62,590 nucleotides of DNA, from positions 1 to 62,590 of the forward strand of contig NZ_MWVJ01000018.1 in the NCBI RefSeq assembly GCF_002087335.1. The letters are read 5' to 3'. A program made the position numbers and the translations under genes. Under the pieces are notes generated by a model. That model was not told the DNA's origin. It saw nothing but the letters and a program-made list of their open reading frames with translations, and made no database searches. Of the stretch, positions 16,827 to 27,419 are shown in pieces; within the stretch, counting starts at the first letter, position 1; each line of letters starts with the position of its first letter. The stretch is from Pseudophaeobacter leonis. GTDB lineage: Bacteria; Pseudomonadota; Alphaproteobacteria; Rhodobacterales; Rhodobacteraceae.

Positions 16827-19350
16827 ATGGCACGTCTTTTTCACTGGCTCCTGCGGCTCGCGGCCACGCTGATTCTTCTTGGTTGTCCTTGCCAGCAGCC
16901 TTTCCTACTATCTGGCATCGCGATCCCTGCCGGAATATGACAAGGAAATCAGCCTGCCTGGCCCCTCGGCTCCGGTAGAAATTATTCGCGACAACGCCAA
17001 TGTGCCACATATTTTTGGCAGCTTTGGCGCCAGCGACGAAGACGTCTACTTTGGTCTCGGCTACGTGCATGCGCAGGATCGTCTGTGGCAAATGGCGGTG
17101 CTGCGGCGCACCGTCCAGGGGCGTCTCTCCGAGGTCTTTGGCGCGCGCACCACTGAAAGCGATATGCTGATCCGCAGGCTTGATCTGTACGGGCTGGCGC
17201 AGTAATCGGTCTCTGCACAGTCCCCCGAGACCCTGCAGTCGCTGCAGGCCTATGCCGCAGGCGTCAATGCCCGCATTCTGGAAATCAACACCGACGCGCT
17301 GGGACGCGGTGCGCCGGAGATGTTTTTGTTCAACATGCCGATGGCGCCATGGCAGCCCGCTGACAGCATCGCGCTGATGAAACTGATGGCGTTGAAGTCG
17401 TCAAATCATTTGCAGGAAGAGGTGCTGCGGGCGCGCACCTCGCTGTCGCTGGGCGATCCTGACCGCCTAAAAGACATTTTGCCCGATGCCCCCGGCAAAG
17501 GCCTCGCCGCCCTGCCGGAATATGCCAGCCTGTTTCCCAGCCTTATTCCCGGCCTGTTTCCGGGCCTTGTTCCCGGCCCGCTTTCCGATCTGCCGCGTTA
17601 TGCCAGCGCCCCTGCTGGGACCGAAAGCACCCTGTTCCCCGTCTCGGCGCGCGGCTTTGGCGGCGCCTCCAATGCCTGGGCCGCGGCCCCCAGCCGGTCA
17701 GCCGCAGGTGGGACACTTCTGGCGAATGATCCCCACGGAAACCTCACAGCGCCCGGCAGCTGGTATCTGGCCCGCATGGAGCTGGCCACCGGCGGCGTCA
17801 TCGGCGGCACACTCCCCGGCATCCCGGCAATCCTGACCGGACGCTCCCAAGCGCTGGGCTGGGGCATCACGGCGTCCTTTATGGATGATCAGGATCTTTT
17901 CATCGAAAAGCTAAACCCCGGCAATCCGGAACAATATCTCAGCCCGCAGGGATATAGAGACTTCACCGCCCGTCCCTCGATCATCAAGATCAAGGACGCC
18001 GCCCCGGTCACCCTGAGCCTGCGCTGGAGCGAGAACGGCCCGGTCCTGCCCGGATCCCTCTTTGGCCTTGCCGCCATAACGCCTCCAGGTCACGTGGTGA
18101 GCCTGGGCTGGACGGCGCTGGATCCGCAAGACACCTCGCTTACTGCCGCCATTGGACTGATGCGCAGCGTGACTGTTGCCGAAGCCATTGAAACTACCCA
18201 GGATTATATTGCTCCGGCACAGAACCTGATCCTGGCAGACAAAAACACCATCGCCCAGAAAACCATCGGTGCCTTTCCGGCCCGTGATGCCCGCCACAGC
18301 AGCAAAGGGCGGCTGCCCAGTCAGGGCTGGCTCCGCGAGAACCGCTGGATCGGGCGTGCGCCCTATGCGGCCAATCCCGGGTTCGTCAGCCCCCGCGGTG
18401 GCATTCTTGGCAACACAAACAACAAGGTTCTGGAGCGCCCCTTTCCCAACCATGTGTCCTACGTGTGGGGAGACACCCAACGGATCAATCGCTGGCGCCG
18501 CCTGATGCAGAGCCGCGAAGTCCATACCCGTGACAGTTTTATTGAGGCGCAGCTGGATACCGTCTCTTACACCGCACGCGCGCTGCTGCCGCTGATTGGT
18601 GCTGACCTTTGGTTTACCGGCGAGACCGCCGAAGAGGGCAGCCGGGAACGGCAACGACAAATTGCGCTGTCGCTGCTGTCAGAGTGGAATGGCGAGATGA
18701 ACGAACATCTTCCGGAACCTCTGCTCTATGCGACCTGGCTGCGGGCCTTGCAAAAGCGCCTGATCTCAGATGAGCTGGGCCCGCTGACAAACGAATTTAC
18801 CCAGGTAGACCCGCTGTTCATCGAACGGGTCTACCGGGATGTTGACGGTGCCAGCAGTTGGTGTGACGTGCGCCAGAGTGCACCAAGAGAGAGTTGCACC
18901 GACATGTCCCGTCTGGCGCTTGATGATGCGCTGATCTGGATCGAAGAACGCTATGGCAGGGCGCTGGAATCCCTGCGCTGGGGAGACGCGCATCAGGCCA
19001 CTCATGATCATGAGGTGCTGGGAAATGTCCCTTTGCTGCGGTTCTTTGTGAACATACGCCAGTCGACCAGTGGCGGCGACAACACGCTGCAACGGGGGCT
19101 GACCTCTGGCACAGCCCCCAATCCGTTTCAGAACATCCATGCCGCCGGCTATCGCGGTGTCTATGACTTTGCTGATCCGGACAGCTCGTTGTTCATTCTG
19201 GCCACAGGGCAGTCAGGACATTTCCTGTCGCGCTACTATGACGATATGGCCCAGCTGTGGCGCCGCGGGGAATACATCCCAATGTCGCTTGATGAAGACC
19301 TGGCCCGCGCCGCCGCCGTTGGCGTCACCACCATCCTGCCAGGGAACTAG
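16827..19350 (+). pseudogene. Penicillin acylase-family N-terminal nucleophile hydrolase, with a frameshift and an in-frame stop
   Basis: About 840 codons of a penicillin amidase/acyl-homoserine-lactone acylase family protein. The N-terminus at ATG 16827 (AGGAAACAGG upstream) has a hydrophobic export segment (LLRLAATLILL). The alpha-chain part contains EIIRDNANVPHIFG and GLGYVHAQDRLWQM. The autocatalytic serine is in FGGASNAWAA, and LLANDPHGNL follows. Two lesions interrupt it: an extra G at 16881-16882, and TAA at 17203-17205 where CAA (Gln) would keep the frame. The first resembles sequencing error; the second is a substitution and could be a real nonsense mutation. The substrate is unpredictable (amides, lactones). 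Confidence 0.75.
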
Positions 19351-19355
19351 GCCCC

Positions 19356-20558
19356 ATGTCTGATATTGCCACGCTGCTGATTGTTCTTGGGCTGTTGTTC
19401 TTTGTCGGACTGGCAGCCGACCGGATCGGACGGCAATTGCGCCTGCCCCGTGTGACGCTGCTGCTGGGCTTTGGGCTTGTGGTCGGACAAGCCGGGTTTG
19501 ATCTGTTGCCAACAGCGCTGAGTGATCTTTATCCGGTGGTCACGATCGTGGCGTTGAGCGCCGTCGCTGTGCTGCTTGGCAGTTCTCTTTCGCTGGAGAA
19601 CCTGCGCCAACATGGGCGTATTGTGGTGGTGGTGTCGCTCTCGGTGGTGCTGATCACCCAGGCGGTTGTAACCATCGGTCTGTGGGGATTAGGCCTGTGG
19701 GGCTTTGGCCTGCCTTTTGCGCTTGCGCTCATTCTGGGCGCCCTGGCCACCGCAACGGATCCTGCAGCAACCTATGATGTCATTGATCAGTCCGGGGTGG
19801 ACAATGGATTTACCCGCCGCCTCAAGGGCCTGGTGGCTATCGACGATGCCTGGGGGCTGCTGGCCTTTAGTTTATCGATGCTGGTTTTGCGGCTGTTCAC
19901 CGACACCGGTGGCGAGGGATCACCGCTGGCCACCGCAGGCTATGAACTCGGCGGCTCCATCGCTCTTGGGGTCGCGATTGGCTGGCCGGGGGCCATCCTG
20001 ATCGGGCGGTTCTCAGATGGCGAGCCACTGCGGGTTGAGGCCTTGGGTCTGATCTTTCTCACCGCCGGGCTGTCGCTGCTGCTGGGTCTGTCCTACCTGA
20101 TCGCCGGGATGACCGTGGGCGCGGTGATCGTCAATCATACCCGACATCACAGCCGCGCCTTTGAAGAGGTCCGCAGCTTTGAGTGGCCCTTTATGATTGT
20201 GTTCTTTGTGCTGGCCGGGGCCTCGCTGGACGCACAGGCGCTGGCGCTGGCTGGCGGCGCTGGCATTGCCTATGCCGTCTTTCGTGTTCTGGGACGTATT
20301 CTGGGAGGCTGGCTCGGCGGTGCCCTGTCCAATGCGCCCAGGGCCGAACGCAGGCTGTATGGCGCGGCAATGTTGCCACAGGCCGGCGTCGCCATCGGGA
20401 TGGCGCTGGCTGCTGCGGAACAGTTTCCCGCCTATGCGAGCCAGATCACCGCACTGGCCATTGGCACCACTGCAGGATTTGAACTTATCGGTCCTGTCAT
20501 CACAGCTGTGGTGGTGTCCAAACAAAAAGCTTCTGACCAAGCGGCTGACAAGCAATAA
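19356..20558 (+). CDS. Cation/proton antiporter, CPA family
   Basis: A 400-residue membrane protein with about ten to twelve helices. Signature elements are LGALATATDPAATYDVI, with the ATDP motif of sodium/proton exchangers, and GLVAIDDAWGLLAFS with the paired aspartates. Later segments (AGMTVGAVIVNHTRHH, MLPQAGVAIGMALAA) are typical of CPA1/CPA2 carriers. It should exchange Na+ or K+ for H+ across the inner membrane. It starts five bases after the acylase stop, so the two may be co-transcribed. No cytoplasmic RCK/TrkA domain is attached. It converges on hflX across a bidirectional terminator. Confidence 0.85.
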   Translation: MSDIATLLIVLGLLFFVGLAADRIGRQLRLPRVTLLLGFGLVVGQAGFDLLPTALSDLYPVVTIVALSAVAVLLGSSLSLENLRQHGRIVVVVSLSVVLITQAVVTIGLWGLGLWGFGLPFALALILGALATATDPAATYDVIDQSGVDNGFTRRLKGLVAIDDAWGLLAFSLSMLVLRLFTDTGGEGSPLATAGYELGGSIALGVAIGWPGAILIGRFSDGEPLRVEALGLIFLTAGLSLLLGLSYLIAGMTVGAVIVNHTRHHSRAFEEVRSFEWPFMIVFFVLAGASLDAQALALAGGAGIAYAVFRVLGRILGGWLGGALSNAPRAERRLYGAAMLPQAGVAIGMALAAAEQFPAYASQITALAIGTTAGFELIGPVITAVVVSKQKASDQAADKQ

Positions 20559-20573
20559 GGCTCTGGATGGAAA

Positions 20574-20610
20574 AAGGGCGCAAGACCAATCGCCCTGCGC
20601 CCTTATTTTC
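20574..20610. terminator. Bidirectional terminator between the antiporter and hflX
   Basis: AAGGGCGCA (20574-20582) pairs with TGCGCCCTT (20596-20604) as a 9-bp stem. On the plus strand it is followed by ATTTTC and on the minus strand by TTTCC, so it can end both convergent genes. Confidence 0.7.
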
Positions 20611-20635
20611 TGTGGATCAGAAGAACCGCGTGATC

Positions 20636-21906
20636 TCAAAGCGCGTTAAACTGCGCCTTTTGCTTATCCGTCCAGCGCACCGTCAAAACAAAGCCTTCGT
20701 CGCTCTGCTCTTCACTCAACACAAGGTCTTGCTGAAACAGCCAGGCGCGTTGCTTGCCCTGCGCATAGGTCAGGGTGAACTCCTCTTCGTGGCGCACGCC
20801 CTGCAGTTTGGTTGCGACATCCTCTAACAGAGCGTCAATCCCTTCGCCTGTCAGGGCAGAGATTGCATGGATCCCCTCTTCGCGCGTGGCACGTTGACGA
20901 CGCGCCTCTTGCACATCCTCAGGCAGCAGGTCGAGTTTGTTCCAGACCTCAATCTTGGCCCGGTTTTCATCAACCCCCAGCGTGGACAGAATAGCCGCCA
21001 CGTCATTGGCCTGTTCCTGGCTGTTCTCATGACTGATATCGCGCACATGCAGGATCACATCCGCTGCCAGCACCTCCTCAAGAGTGGCGCGAAAGGCCGC
21101 CACCAGTTCGGTTGGCAGATCCGAGATAAATCCCACGGTATCCGAGAGAATAATCTCAGGACCATCCGGCATCTCAACCCGGCGCATGGTGGGGTCAAGC
21201 GTGGCAAAAAGCATATCTTTCGCCATGACGTCCGCACCGGTTAACCGGTTAAAAAGGGTTGACTTCCCGGCATTGGTATAGCCGACAAGTGCGACAATCG
21301 GATAGGGGATTTTGGCCCGTGCTGCGCGGTGCAGCGCACGCGTTTTGACCACTTTGGCCAGCTGGCGCCGCAGATTGACCAGCTGGTCATCAATGGGCCG
21401 CTGTCCGCCTCGATCTGGGTTTCGCCGGGTCCGCCGACAAATCCAAGACCACCACGCTGGCGCTCCAGGTGGGTCCAGGCCCTGACCAGACGGGTGCGCT
21501 GATAGCTGAGCGCCGCCATCTCGACCTGCAAGACCCCTTCACGGGTGCGGGCACGATCGGAAAAGATCTCGAGAATAAGACCGGTCCGGTCCAGGATCTT
21601 GACCTTCCAGGCCTTTTCCAGGTTGCGTTGCTGAACCGGCGACACCGGACCATCAATCAACACCAGATCAATCTCTGCATCATGCAATACGGTGTTGAGC
21701 TCTTCAATTTTACCAGAGCCAAACAACATGCCTGCATGCGCCTTTGGCAGGCGCACAACCGTCGAGCCGATCACGTCAAGATCGGGCAAGGCCTCAGCTA
21801 GTGCGACGCCTTCCGCCAAAGCGGGTTCAGCTGGGCGACGCCCATGATCTGATTTGATATCCGGATGTAGTACCCAGGCGCGGGTACGGATCCTGTCATG
21901 CTCCAT
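20636..21906 (-). CDS. hflX: HflX, ribosome-associated GTPase (reading frame broken once)
   Basis: About 423 residues. HflX splits stalled 70S ribosomes, notably under heat stress. The N-terminal glycine-rich domain reads HAGMLFGSGKIEEL and LVLIDGPVSPVQQRNLEKAW; the coiled linker includes ERQRGGLGFVGGPGETQIEAD. The G domain has GYTNAGKSTLFNRL (G1), LSDTVGFISDLP (G3) and VWNKLDLL (G4). One C is missing at 21400-21401 on the plus strand; adding it joins ETQIEAD to RRPIDDQLVNLRRQLAKVVK. The ATG overlaps the hfq stop (TGATG), so the two genes are coupled as in most proteobacteria. Confidence 0.9.
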
Positions 21907-22145
21907 CAAGAGGCGTCTTCACCCTCATATAGGCTGATCGGCTGGGCCGGCATAATAGTGGAAATCGCGTGTTTGTAGACCAGTTGCGACTGACCATCGC
22001 GGCGCAGCAGCACACAGAAGTTGTCAAACCAGGTGATCACACCCTGTAGTTTGACTCCGTTAATCAGAAAAATCGTTACTGGTACTTTGGTTTTGCGAAC
22101 GTGATTGAGGAATGCATCCTGCAAATTCTGTCTGTCCGAAGCCAT
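21906..22145 (-). CDS. hfq: Hfq, RNA chaperone
   Basis: A 79-residue Sm-like protein that forms a hexameric ring and pairs small RNAs with mRNAs. Both Sm motifs are intact: [19 protein letters not shown] (Sm1) and [13 protein letters not shown] (Sm2, with the YKHA signature). Position between trkH and hflX is the conserved alphaproteobacterial arrangement. The C-terminal tail is short and acidic. The start ATG gives [20 protein letters not shown], as in relatives. Confidence 0.97.
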   Translation of the reverse strand: MASDRQNLQDAFLNHVRKTKVPVTIFLINGVKLQGVITWFDNFCVLLRRDGQSQLVYKHAISTIMPAQPISLYEGEDAS

Positions 22146-22278
22146 TTTGTTTTCTCTCGCCTTTGTTCTTGCGGCGCGTTGCGGACCAATGCGCCATATT
22201 GTTTCCGACTATGGACCCAGTTTTTGACAGTTTCCAGCCGAAAAATACCCCGTATAAGGTCAGGATCATCAGGGTTGC

Positions 22279-23814
22279 TTAACTGCGCCAGAAATTTGGC
22301 GACAAAAGTGCAATGATCGCGAGTGTCTCAAGCCGCCCCAAAACCATTGCAAAGCACAAAATATACTTGGCTGCAGGCTGCAGCGTCGAGAGGACAATCG
22401 GCGCATTTCCGGCAATTTCCGTCAGCGGACCAGTTGTGGACAGGGCGGCGATCGCCAGAATCAAAGATTGTTCAAAATCGCTGCCCACAGCCGAGAGCGC
22501 AATACTGATCAACGCCAGAGACAGGGCAAACAGCATAAAGAAAATCCAGGCCACAAAGGCACCATTTCTTTGCAGCCGCCGGGTGCCGCGCCCCTCGCCG
22601 CTGACCGACGAGGGATGCACCAGACGTTCCATCTCGCGCATGCCATTGAGATAGAGCGCATAGACCCGCAGAAGTTTCACCCCCCCCGCCGTGGTGGCAA
22701 CCCCACCGCCAATCACCGAAAGCCCCAACAGGATCATCCCCGGCGTCTGCAGCCCTGACCATTGCCGCGTGGTTTCCCAATCGGCACTTTCAAATCCCGT
22801 GGTCGACAGAAAGGACATCACGGTAAAAAGGCCGCCCCAAAAGGATTTAAGCGCCTGCTCCGCATCTCCCGGCGTGCCAACCTCAAAGGTTGCCAGCCAA
22901 TGCCGCAGGAACAGCAGCAGGGGCATGCCAATAATGATCAGCAAACCGGTTCTGAACTCTGGATCCCTGTCCAATCTGTCAGAGCCAATTGTGACCGTAT
23001 CATTGGAAAACGTCAGCCGGGACAGGGCAAAGAACATGAAGAGGAACATCACCATTTCTCCTGCGATCCCGCTTGAGGCATTCTCGACACCACCAACGGC
23101 CGAAATCCCAGAGGTCGCCAGCACAGACATGGCATGGCTGAGGCCTGTCAGCGGGGGCTCTCCGGTGATCACCAACAAAATCCAAAGCATCAGTGTCAGG
23201 CCGCCGTAAACCGGGGCCAAGGTGCTGACAACCGCGATAAGTCGGCGTTTGGGGTCGGCCTCTTGCATCTGCGCCGGTGCGGCACTGCCGCCGCCTGGGG
23301 CGCCACGCCCCGTGACCTCAAATCCGCCAAGCGACAGGGGCGCCAGAACCGCAGAGGCAGAGACCCACATCAACAGCCCGCCAAGCCAGCCCACCATGGC
23401 GCGCCACAGATGCACGCTTGGCGGCAGCCGACCCGGGTCAGAATAAATATCCGCGCCGGTGGTTGTCACCGCACTCACCATATCGAAATAGGCGTTGAGA
23501 AAGCTGGTGTTGCCCAGGGCATCATGCACTGGTACTGCAAGAAAAAGCGGCAAAATCACAAAGGTCGCCAAAAGCGACAACAGCTGGCCAGGCATCCCGT
23601 AGCGCGGCACCCGGTTGCCAAGCGACAGACCAGCCAGGGCCACCATAAACAGACCCAGAATTCCGGTATAGAAAAAGGCGCGCGAGGTGGGGTGGTCGTT
23701 CAGCACCAGCGCATGCACCGCCGGGATCCACATCGCCAGAGATGCAATGCTGCAGATTAGCAGGAACAAAGGCAGTCTCAACAACCCTCTGGGCTTTTTA
23801 TTCCGGCGTGCCAT
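22279..23814 (-). CDS. trkH: TrkH-type potassium uptake protein, membrane subunit
   Basis: A 511-residue inner-membrane protein with the fourfold pore-loop architecture of Trk/Ktr transporters. The four filter regions are visible: SAVTTTGADIY, SVLATSGISAVGG, SFLSTTGFESADWE and AALSTTGPLTEI. It conducts K+ under control of TrkA, whose gene ends one base upstream on the same strand. It belongs to the ntr-trk-hfq operon-like run. The N-terminus is basic (MARRNKKPRG), consistent with a cytoplasmic start. Confidence 0.93.
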   Translation of the reverse strand: MARRNKKPRGLLRLPLFLLICSIASLAMWIPAVHALVLNDHPTSRAFFYTGILGLFMVALAGLSLGNRVPRYGMPGQLLSLLATFVILPLFLAVPVHDALGNTSFLNAYFDMVSAVTTTGADIYSDPGRLPPSVHLWRAMVGWLGGLLMWVSASAVLAPLSLGGFEVTGRGAPGGGSAAPAQMQEADPKRRLIAVVSTLAPVYGGLTLMLWILLVITGEPPLTGLSHAMSVLATSGISAVGGVENASSGIAGEMVMFLFMFFALSRLTFSNDTVTIGSDRLDRDPEFRTGLLIIIGMPLLLFLRHWLATFEVGTPGDAEQALKSFWGGLFTVMSFLSTTGFESADWETTRQWSGLQTPGMILLGLSVIGGGVATTAGGVKLLRVYALYLNGMREMERLVHPSSVSGEGRGTRRLQRNGAFVAWIFFMLFALSLALISIALSAVGSDFEQSLILAIAALSTTGPLTEIAGNAPIVLSTLQPAAKYILCFAMVLGRLETLAIIALLSPNFWRS

Positions 23815-23815
23815 T

Positions 23816-25191
23816 CTAAAAGTAGTCGATTGAGACCTGCATCAAACGCTCCACTTCGGGCACGTCATCCGCCATGGCAAAGAGCGCGATCACATCGCCC
23901 TCCTCGATCCTGAGACCCCCTGTTGGACGCAGCACCTCGCCTCCCTTGCGCACAGCCCCGACCAAAACGCCTTCGGGAAAATCAATCTCCCGGATCGTCT
24001 GCCCGGCCATGGGCGAGGTTCCCATGACCTCTGCCTCGATCACCTCAGCCTCGGCATCGCCAATACTATAGACCTGCCGGACCCGCCCATATCGGATGTG
24101 GCGCAGGATAGAGCTCACGGTTGTTGCGCGCGGATTGATAAAGGCATCAATGCCAAGCGGCGCCATCAGCGGCAGCAAGGTCGGGTCGTTAATCAGGGCG
24201 ATGACAAAAGGGCAGCCCTCGGCCTTGGCGCGCACGGCCGCAAGCATGTTTGTCTTGTCGTCGTCCGTCACCGCCAGCATTGCATCGGCACGGTCAATAC
24301 CGGCCTCGATCATCAGGGCCCGGTCCAGACCATCGCCGTTGAGCACAATCGTACGTTCCAGGGTTTCAGCCGCGTGTTCGGCGCATTTCCGGCTCTTCTC
24401 GATCATCTTGGCCCGGATGCGACTGGTGCCGCTCTCCAGCGCTTTGGCTACCTCTAGCCCGACATTGCCGCCGCCGACGATGACCACCCTGTCCTGACGT
24501 TTTTCGACCTTGCCAAAAACTTCGATGGTTCGGGTCACATCATCCGCATGCGCAAAGACATAGCAGCTGTCGCCAATGAACAGCTGATCACCAGGTTCCG
24601 GCGCAAACAGAGTGCCCTCACGGCGCACCCCAACCACGATGGCCCGAGTGTCGAAAACAGATCCGTCAGCTGACGCAGCGGTGTGTTGACCACCGGACAG
24701 TCTTCATCAATCTGAATGCCCAGCAGCTGGGCCTTGCCGTCCATAAAGATTTCAGTATCAAAAGCCGCCGGCGCAGACAGGCGCTGCATCGCGGCCGCCG
24801 CCACTTCACGTTCAGGACTGATCACCACATCAATCGGCAAATGCTCGCGCCGGTAGAGATCAGAGTAGATCGCCGTAAGATAACTGCGCGCTCTGAGGCG
24901 GGCAATCTTACGCTGCACCGAAAAGACAGAATGGGCCACCTGGCAGGTGACCATATTGACCTCATCGGAATGGGTGGCGGCAATGATCATATCGGCGTCA
25001 CGCGCCCCTGCCCGTTCCAGCACATCGGGATAGGAGGCAAATCCGGTAACCCCCTGCACATCGAGCGTATCTGTCGCGCGGCGCACCAGTGCGGGGTTGT
25101 TATCGACCACAGTTACGTCGTTGTGTTCACCAGAGAGGTGGCGTGCGATTTGCCAGCCAACCTGGCCCGCGCCACAGATAATAACTTTCAT
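23816..25191 (-). CDS. trkA: TrkA, potassium uptake regulatory subunit (reading frame broken once)
   Basis: About 458 residues with two tandem RCK units, each a Rossmann fold followed by a TrkA-C domain. The nucleotide-binding loops are ICGAGQVGWQIARHLSGE at the N-terminus and VIVGGGNVGLEVAKALESG in the second half. The frame changes at about 24641-24646 (plus strand GGCCCGAG): one missing base separates LTDLFSTL from AIVVGVRREGTLF. This is probably a sequencing error. TrkA is peripheral at the cytoplasmic side of TrkH and gates it in response to NAD(H) or ATP. Confidence 0.9.
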
Positions 25192-25306
25192 GCGACTGTC
25201 CCTTGGGCGCTAGTGTGGGGCGCCATTTTGCCAGATTTGAATGACAGAAGCCACCGGGGCGGTCAAATCAATTGTACCTCTTGCAAGAATGCGGCAAAGT
25301 TTATCC

Positions 25307-25795
25307 ATGTTTGGCCCCACTCGAATCATTTCTTTTTCCATTGTTTTGCTTGGACTTGCCTCCTGCGGCCCCCTGCCTGTCTATTACAGTGCAACCCGCG
25401 ATCAGGCCCATACCAGCAGCGATACTCTCGCCTGCCAGGTCAAAGCCCTGAAAGAGGCCCCTGTCGCCAATGAGATACGGCATCGTGCGCCCAGCTATTA
25501 TCCCGGCACGCGGCACTGCTCGCAGGGCAATTGTTGGTCCCGGCCCGGCTACTGGGTCGACGGCGGCTCTTACACGGTGGATTTGAACCAGGGGTTGCGC
25601 AGCCGTATCGAGCAAAGCTGCATGGCGCAAAAAGGCTATAGCCGGGTCGAGCTGCCACGGTGCACAAAAGAGCAAGCCGCCGCGCTGCAGTCCCCCTCTG
25701 CGCAGAGCACAGGCGCCTCTGGAAACGGCCTCTCTGTAAACGCCTGTGCACTGCGTCAAAAAGACGGCACCACGGTCATCTTGCCAAGGCTCTGA
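25307..25795 (+). CDS. Hypothetical lipoprotein
   Basis: About 162 residues. A short hydrophobic signal (RIISFSIVLLGLASC) ends in a lipobox with the lipidated cysteine near residue 18. The mature protein has a serine/glycine-rich stretch and regularly spaced cysteines (SDTLACQV, GTRHCSQGNCWSRPGYWVDG, IEQSCMAQKGYSRVELPRC, NACALRQ). I do not recognise a family. It is the only plus-strand gene inside the trkA-ntrX interval, which interrupts the usual run. The ATG at 25307 was preferred over ATG 25289 for signal length; neither has a clear ribosome-binding site. Confidence 0.65.
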   Translation: MFGPTRIISFSIVLLGLASCGPLPVYYSATRDQAHTSSDTLACQVKALKEAPVANEIRHRAPSYYPGTRHCSQGNCWSRPGYWVDGGSYTVDLNQGLRSRIEQSCMAQKGYSRVELPRCTKEQAAALQSPSAQSTGASGNGLSVNACALRQKDGTTVILPRL

Positions 25796-25994
25796 TCAGC
25801 GCCTCACAGTTCTGCCATATCCGGTTCCGTCTTCTGGCGTATCCAGTGCCGTCTCGCCAAAATCAGTTTGGCGCTGAAGTCACATCTGTTGCTAAAACAC
25901 AGCCCGTGGCCGACACCCGGCAGGCTCGCCAGCTGAAACGCCTCAGCCGAAACACCCCGGATCCCCCCGGCTGAAACACACCTGGCGGGGAGGT

Positions 25995-26015
25995 TCTGAC
26001 GCCGAAAGCGTCAGA
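25995..26015 (-). terminator. Stem-loop across the ntrX stop codon
   Basis: TCTGACGC (25995-26002) and GCGTCAGA (26008-26015) form a perfect 8-bp stem with a five-base loop. The ntrX TGA (26013-26011) lies in the stem. No T run follows, so it may act as an RNA-stabilising end or a weak terminator. The ~200 bases between it and the lipoprotein gene contain only loose repeats. Confidence 0.4.
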
Positions 26016-27419
26016 CCAGATCTTCTTCCTTTTCAACATGAGCGATACGCGCCCCTGTTTTGTTCGACGTCACAACGCCCAGCGACTTCAGCTTACGATG
26101 CAGGGCAGACCGCTCCATCCCCACAAACGAGGCTGTGCGGCTGATATTGCCGCCAAAACGGTTAATCTGAGTCAAAAGATATTCCCGCTCAAAGGCTTCG
26201 CGGGCCTCACGCAGCGGCAGGGTTGCAAGTGCGCCGGACAGAACCACCCGGCCCCCTCAACGACTTTCTCTTCTTCGCGCGGCAGATCCCTGACTTCGAT
26301 GGGACCACTGCCATCGCCCAGGATCAGCACCCGCTCGACCATGTTCTTCAGCTGACGGAAATTGCCCGGCCAGGTCATGGTCTGCATCAAGGCCACCGCC
26401 TCATCAGCAAGATCCCGCAGCGGCAAGCCCTGGCTTTCATTGAACTGAGTGATAAAGAACTCGGCCAGTTGCGGAATATCCTCACGCCGGTCAGCCAGTG
26501 ACGGCACCAGAATGGGCACAACATTCAGGCGATGATACAGCTCTTGGCGAAACCGGTCTGCGTTGATCTCAATCTCAAGATCCTTGCTAGTCGCGGAAAT
26601 CACCCTCAGATCGACACGCACCTTGTCGTTGCCGCCAACCCGCTGGAATTGCTGATCAACAAGCACCCTGAGGATCTTTGACTGGGTCCCAAGCGGCATA
26701 TCTGCCACCTCGTCAAAGAAGATCACCCCCCCATGCGCCTGCTCCAGCAGTCCCGGCTCCACGCCACGCTCCGAGGTCTCGCGACCAAACAACACCTCCT
26801 CCATGCGGTCTGGCTCAATGCCAGCACAGCTGACGGTGATAAAGGGCGCTGTGGACCGGGCAGAATTTGTGTGAATATAGCGCGCCGCGATCTCCTTGCC
26901 CTGCAGGCAGCGGCCGCTCAGCAACACCCGTCCGTTGGATTTGGTGACCTTGTCCAGCTGCCCAATAGGACCGCGGAACGCCGCAGAAGAGCCGATCATT
27001 TCAGAGCTGCCAGTCTCTTTACGGCGCAGATCGGTGTTCTCACGCCGCAGTTGCGACGCCTCCATTGCGCGCCGGATCACCACCATCAGCTGGTCGATAT
27101 TGAAGGGCTTTTCGATAAAATCATAGGCCCCCTGCTTGATCGCGGCCACCGCGATCTCAATGTTGCCATGACCGGAGATGATGACCACCGGCACTTCGGG
27201 GTTGTCGCGTTTGACGGTTTTGAGAATATCAATGCCGTCCATCTGGCTGTCCTTTAGCCAGATGTCGAGAATAAGCAGCGACGGCAGGTCCTGATTAAGC
27301 AGCGTCATGCAATCTTCGGAATTGCCCGCTTTGCGCGTGGCATAGCCTTCATCTTCGAGGATGTCGGAAATCAACTCGCGGATATCACGTTCATCATCAA
27401 CAATCAGAATATCACTCAT
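26011..27419 (-). CDS. ntrX: NtrX, response regulator of the NtrY/NtrX system (reading frame broken once)
   Basis: About 469 residues: receiver domain with D52 in [13 protein letters not shown]+ domain (Walker [14 protein letters not shown]), and a Fis-type DNA-binding end ([20 protein letters not shown]). The break is in the C run 26252-26256; one more base joins VVEGAG to [15 protein letters not shown]. The Walker A region reads GRCLQGKE (residues 169-176) instead of a GxxGxGKE form. The GAFTGA loop needed to contact sigma54 is absent. The ATG overlaps the ntrY stop by four bases. NtrYX affects nitrogen metabolism, respiration and envelope functions in alphaproteobacteria. Confidence 0.88.

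Noticed and set aside
22691..23760. Plus-strand frames of ~170 and ~208 codons across trkH
   Set aside because: Both are shadows of trkH, which has all four pore loops intact.
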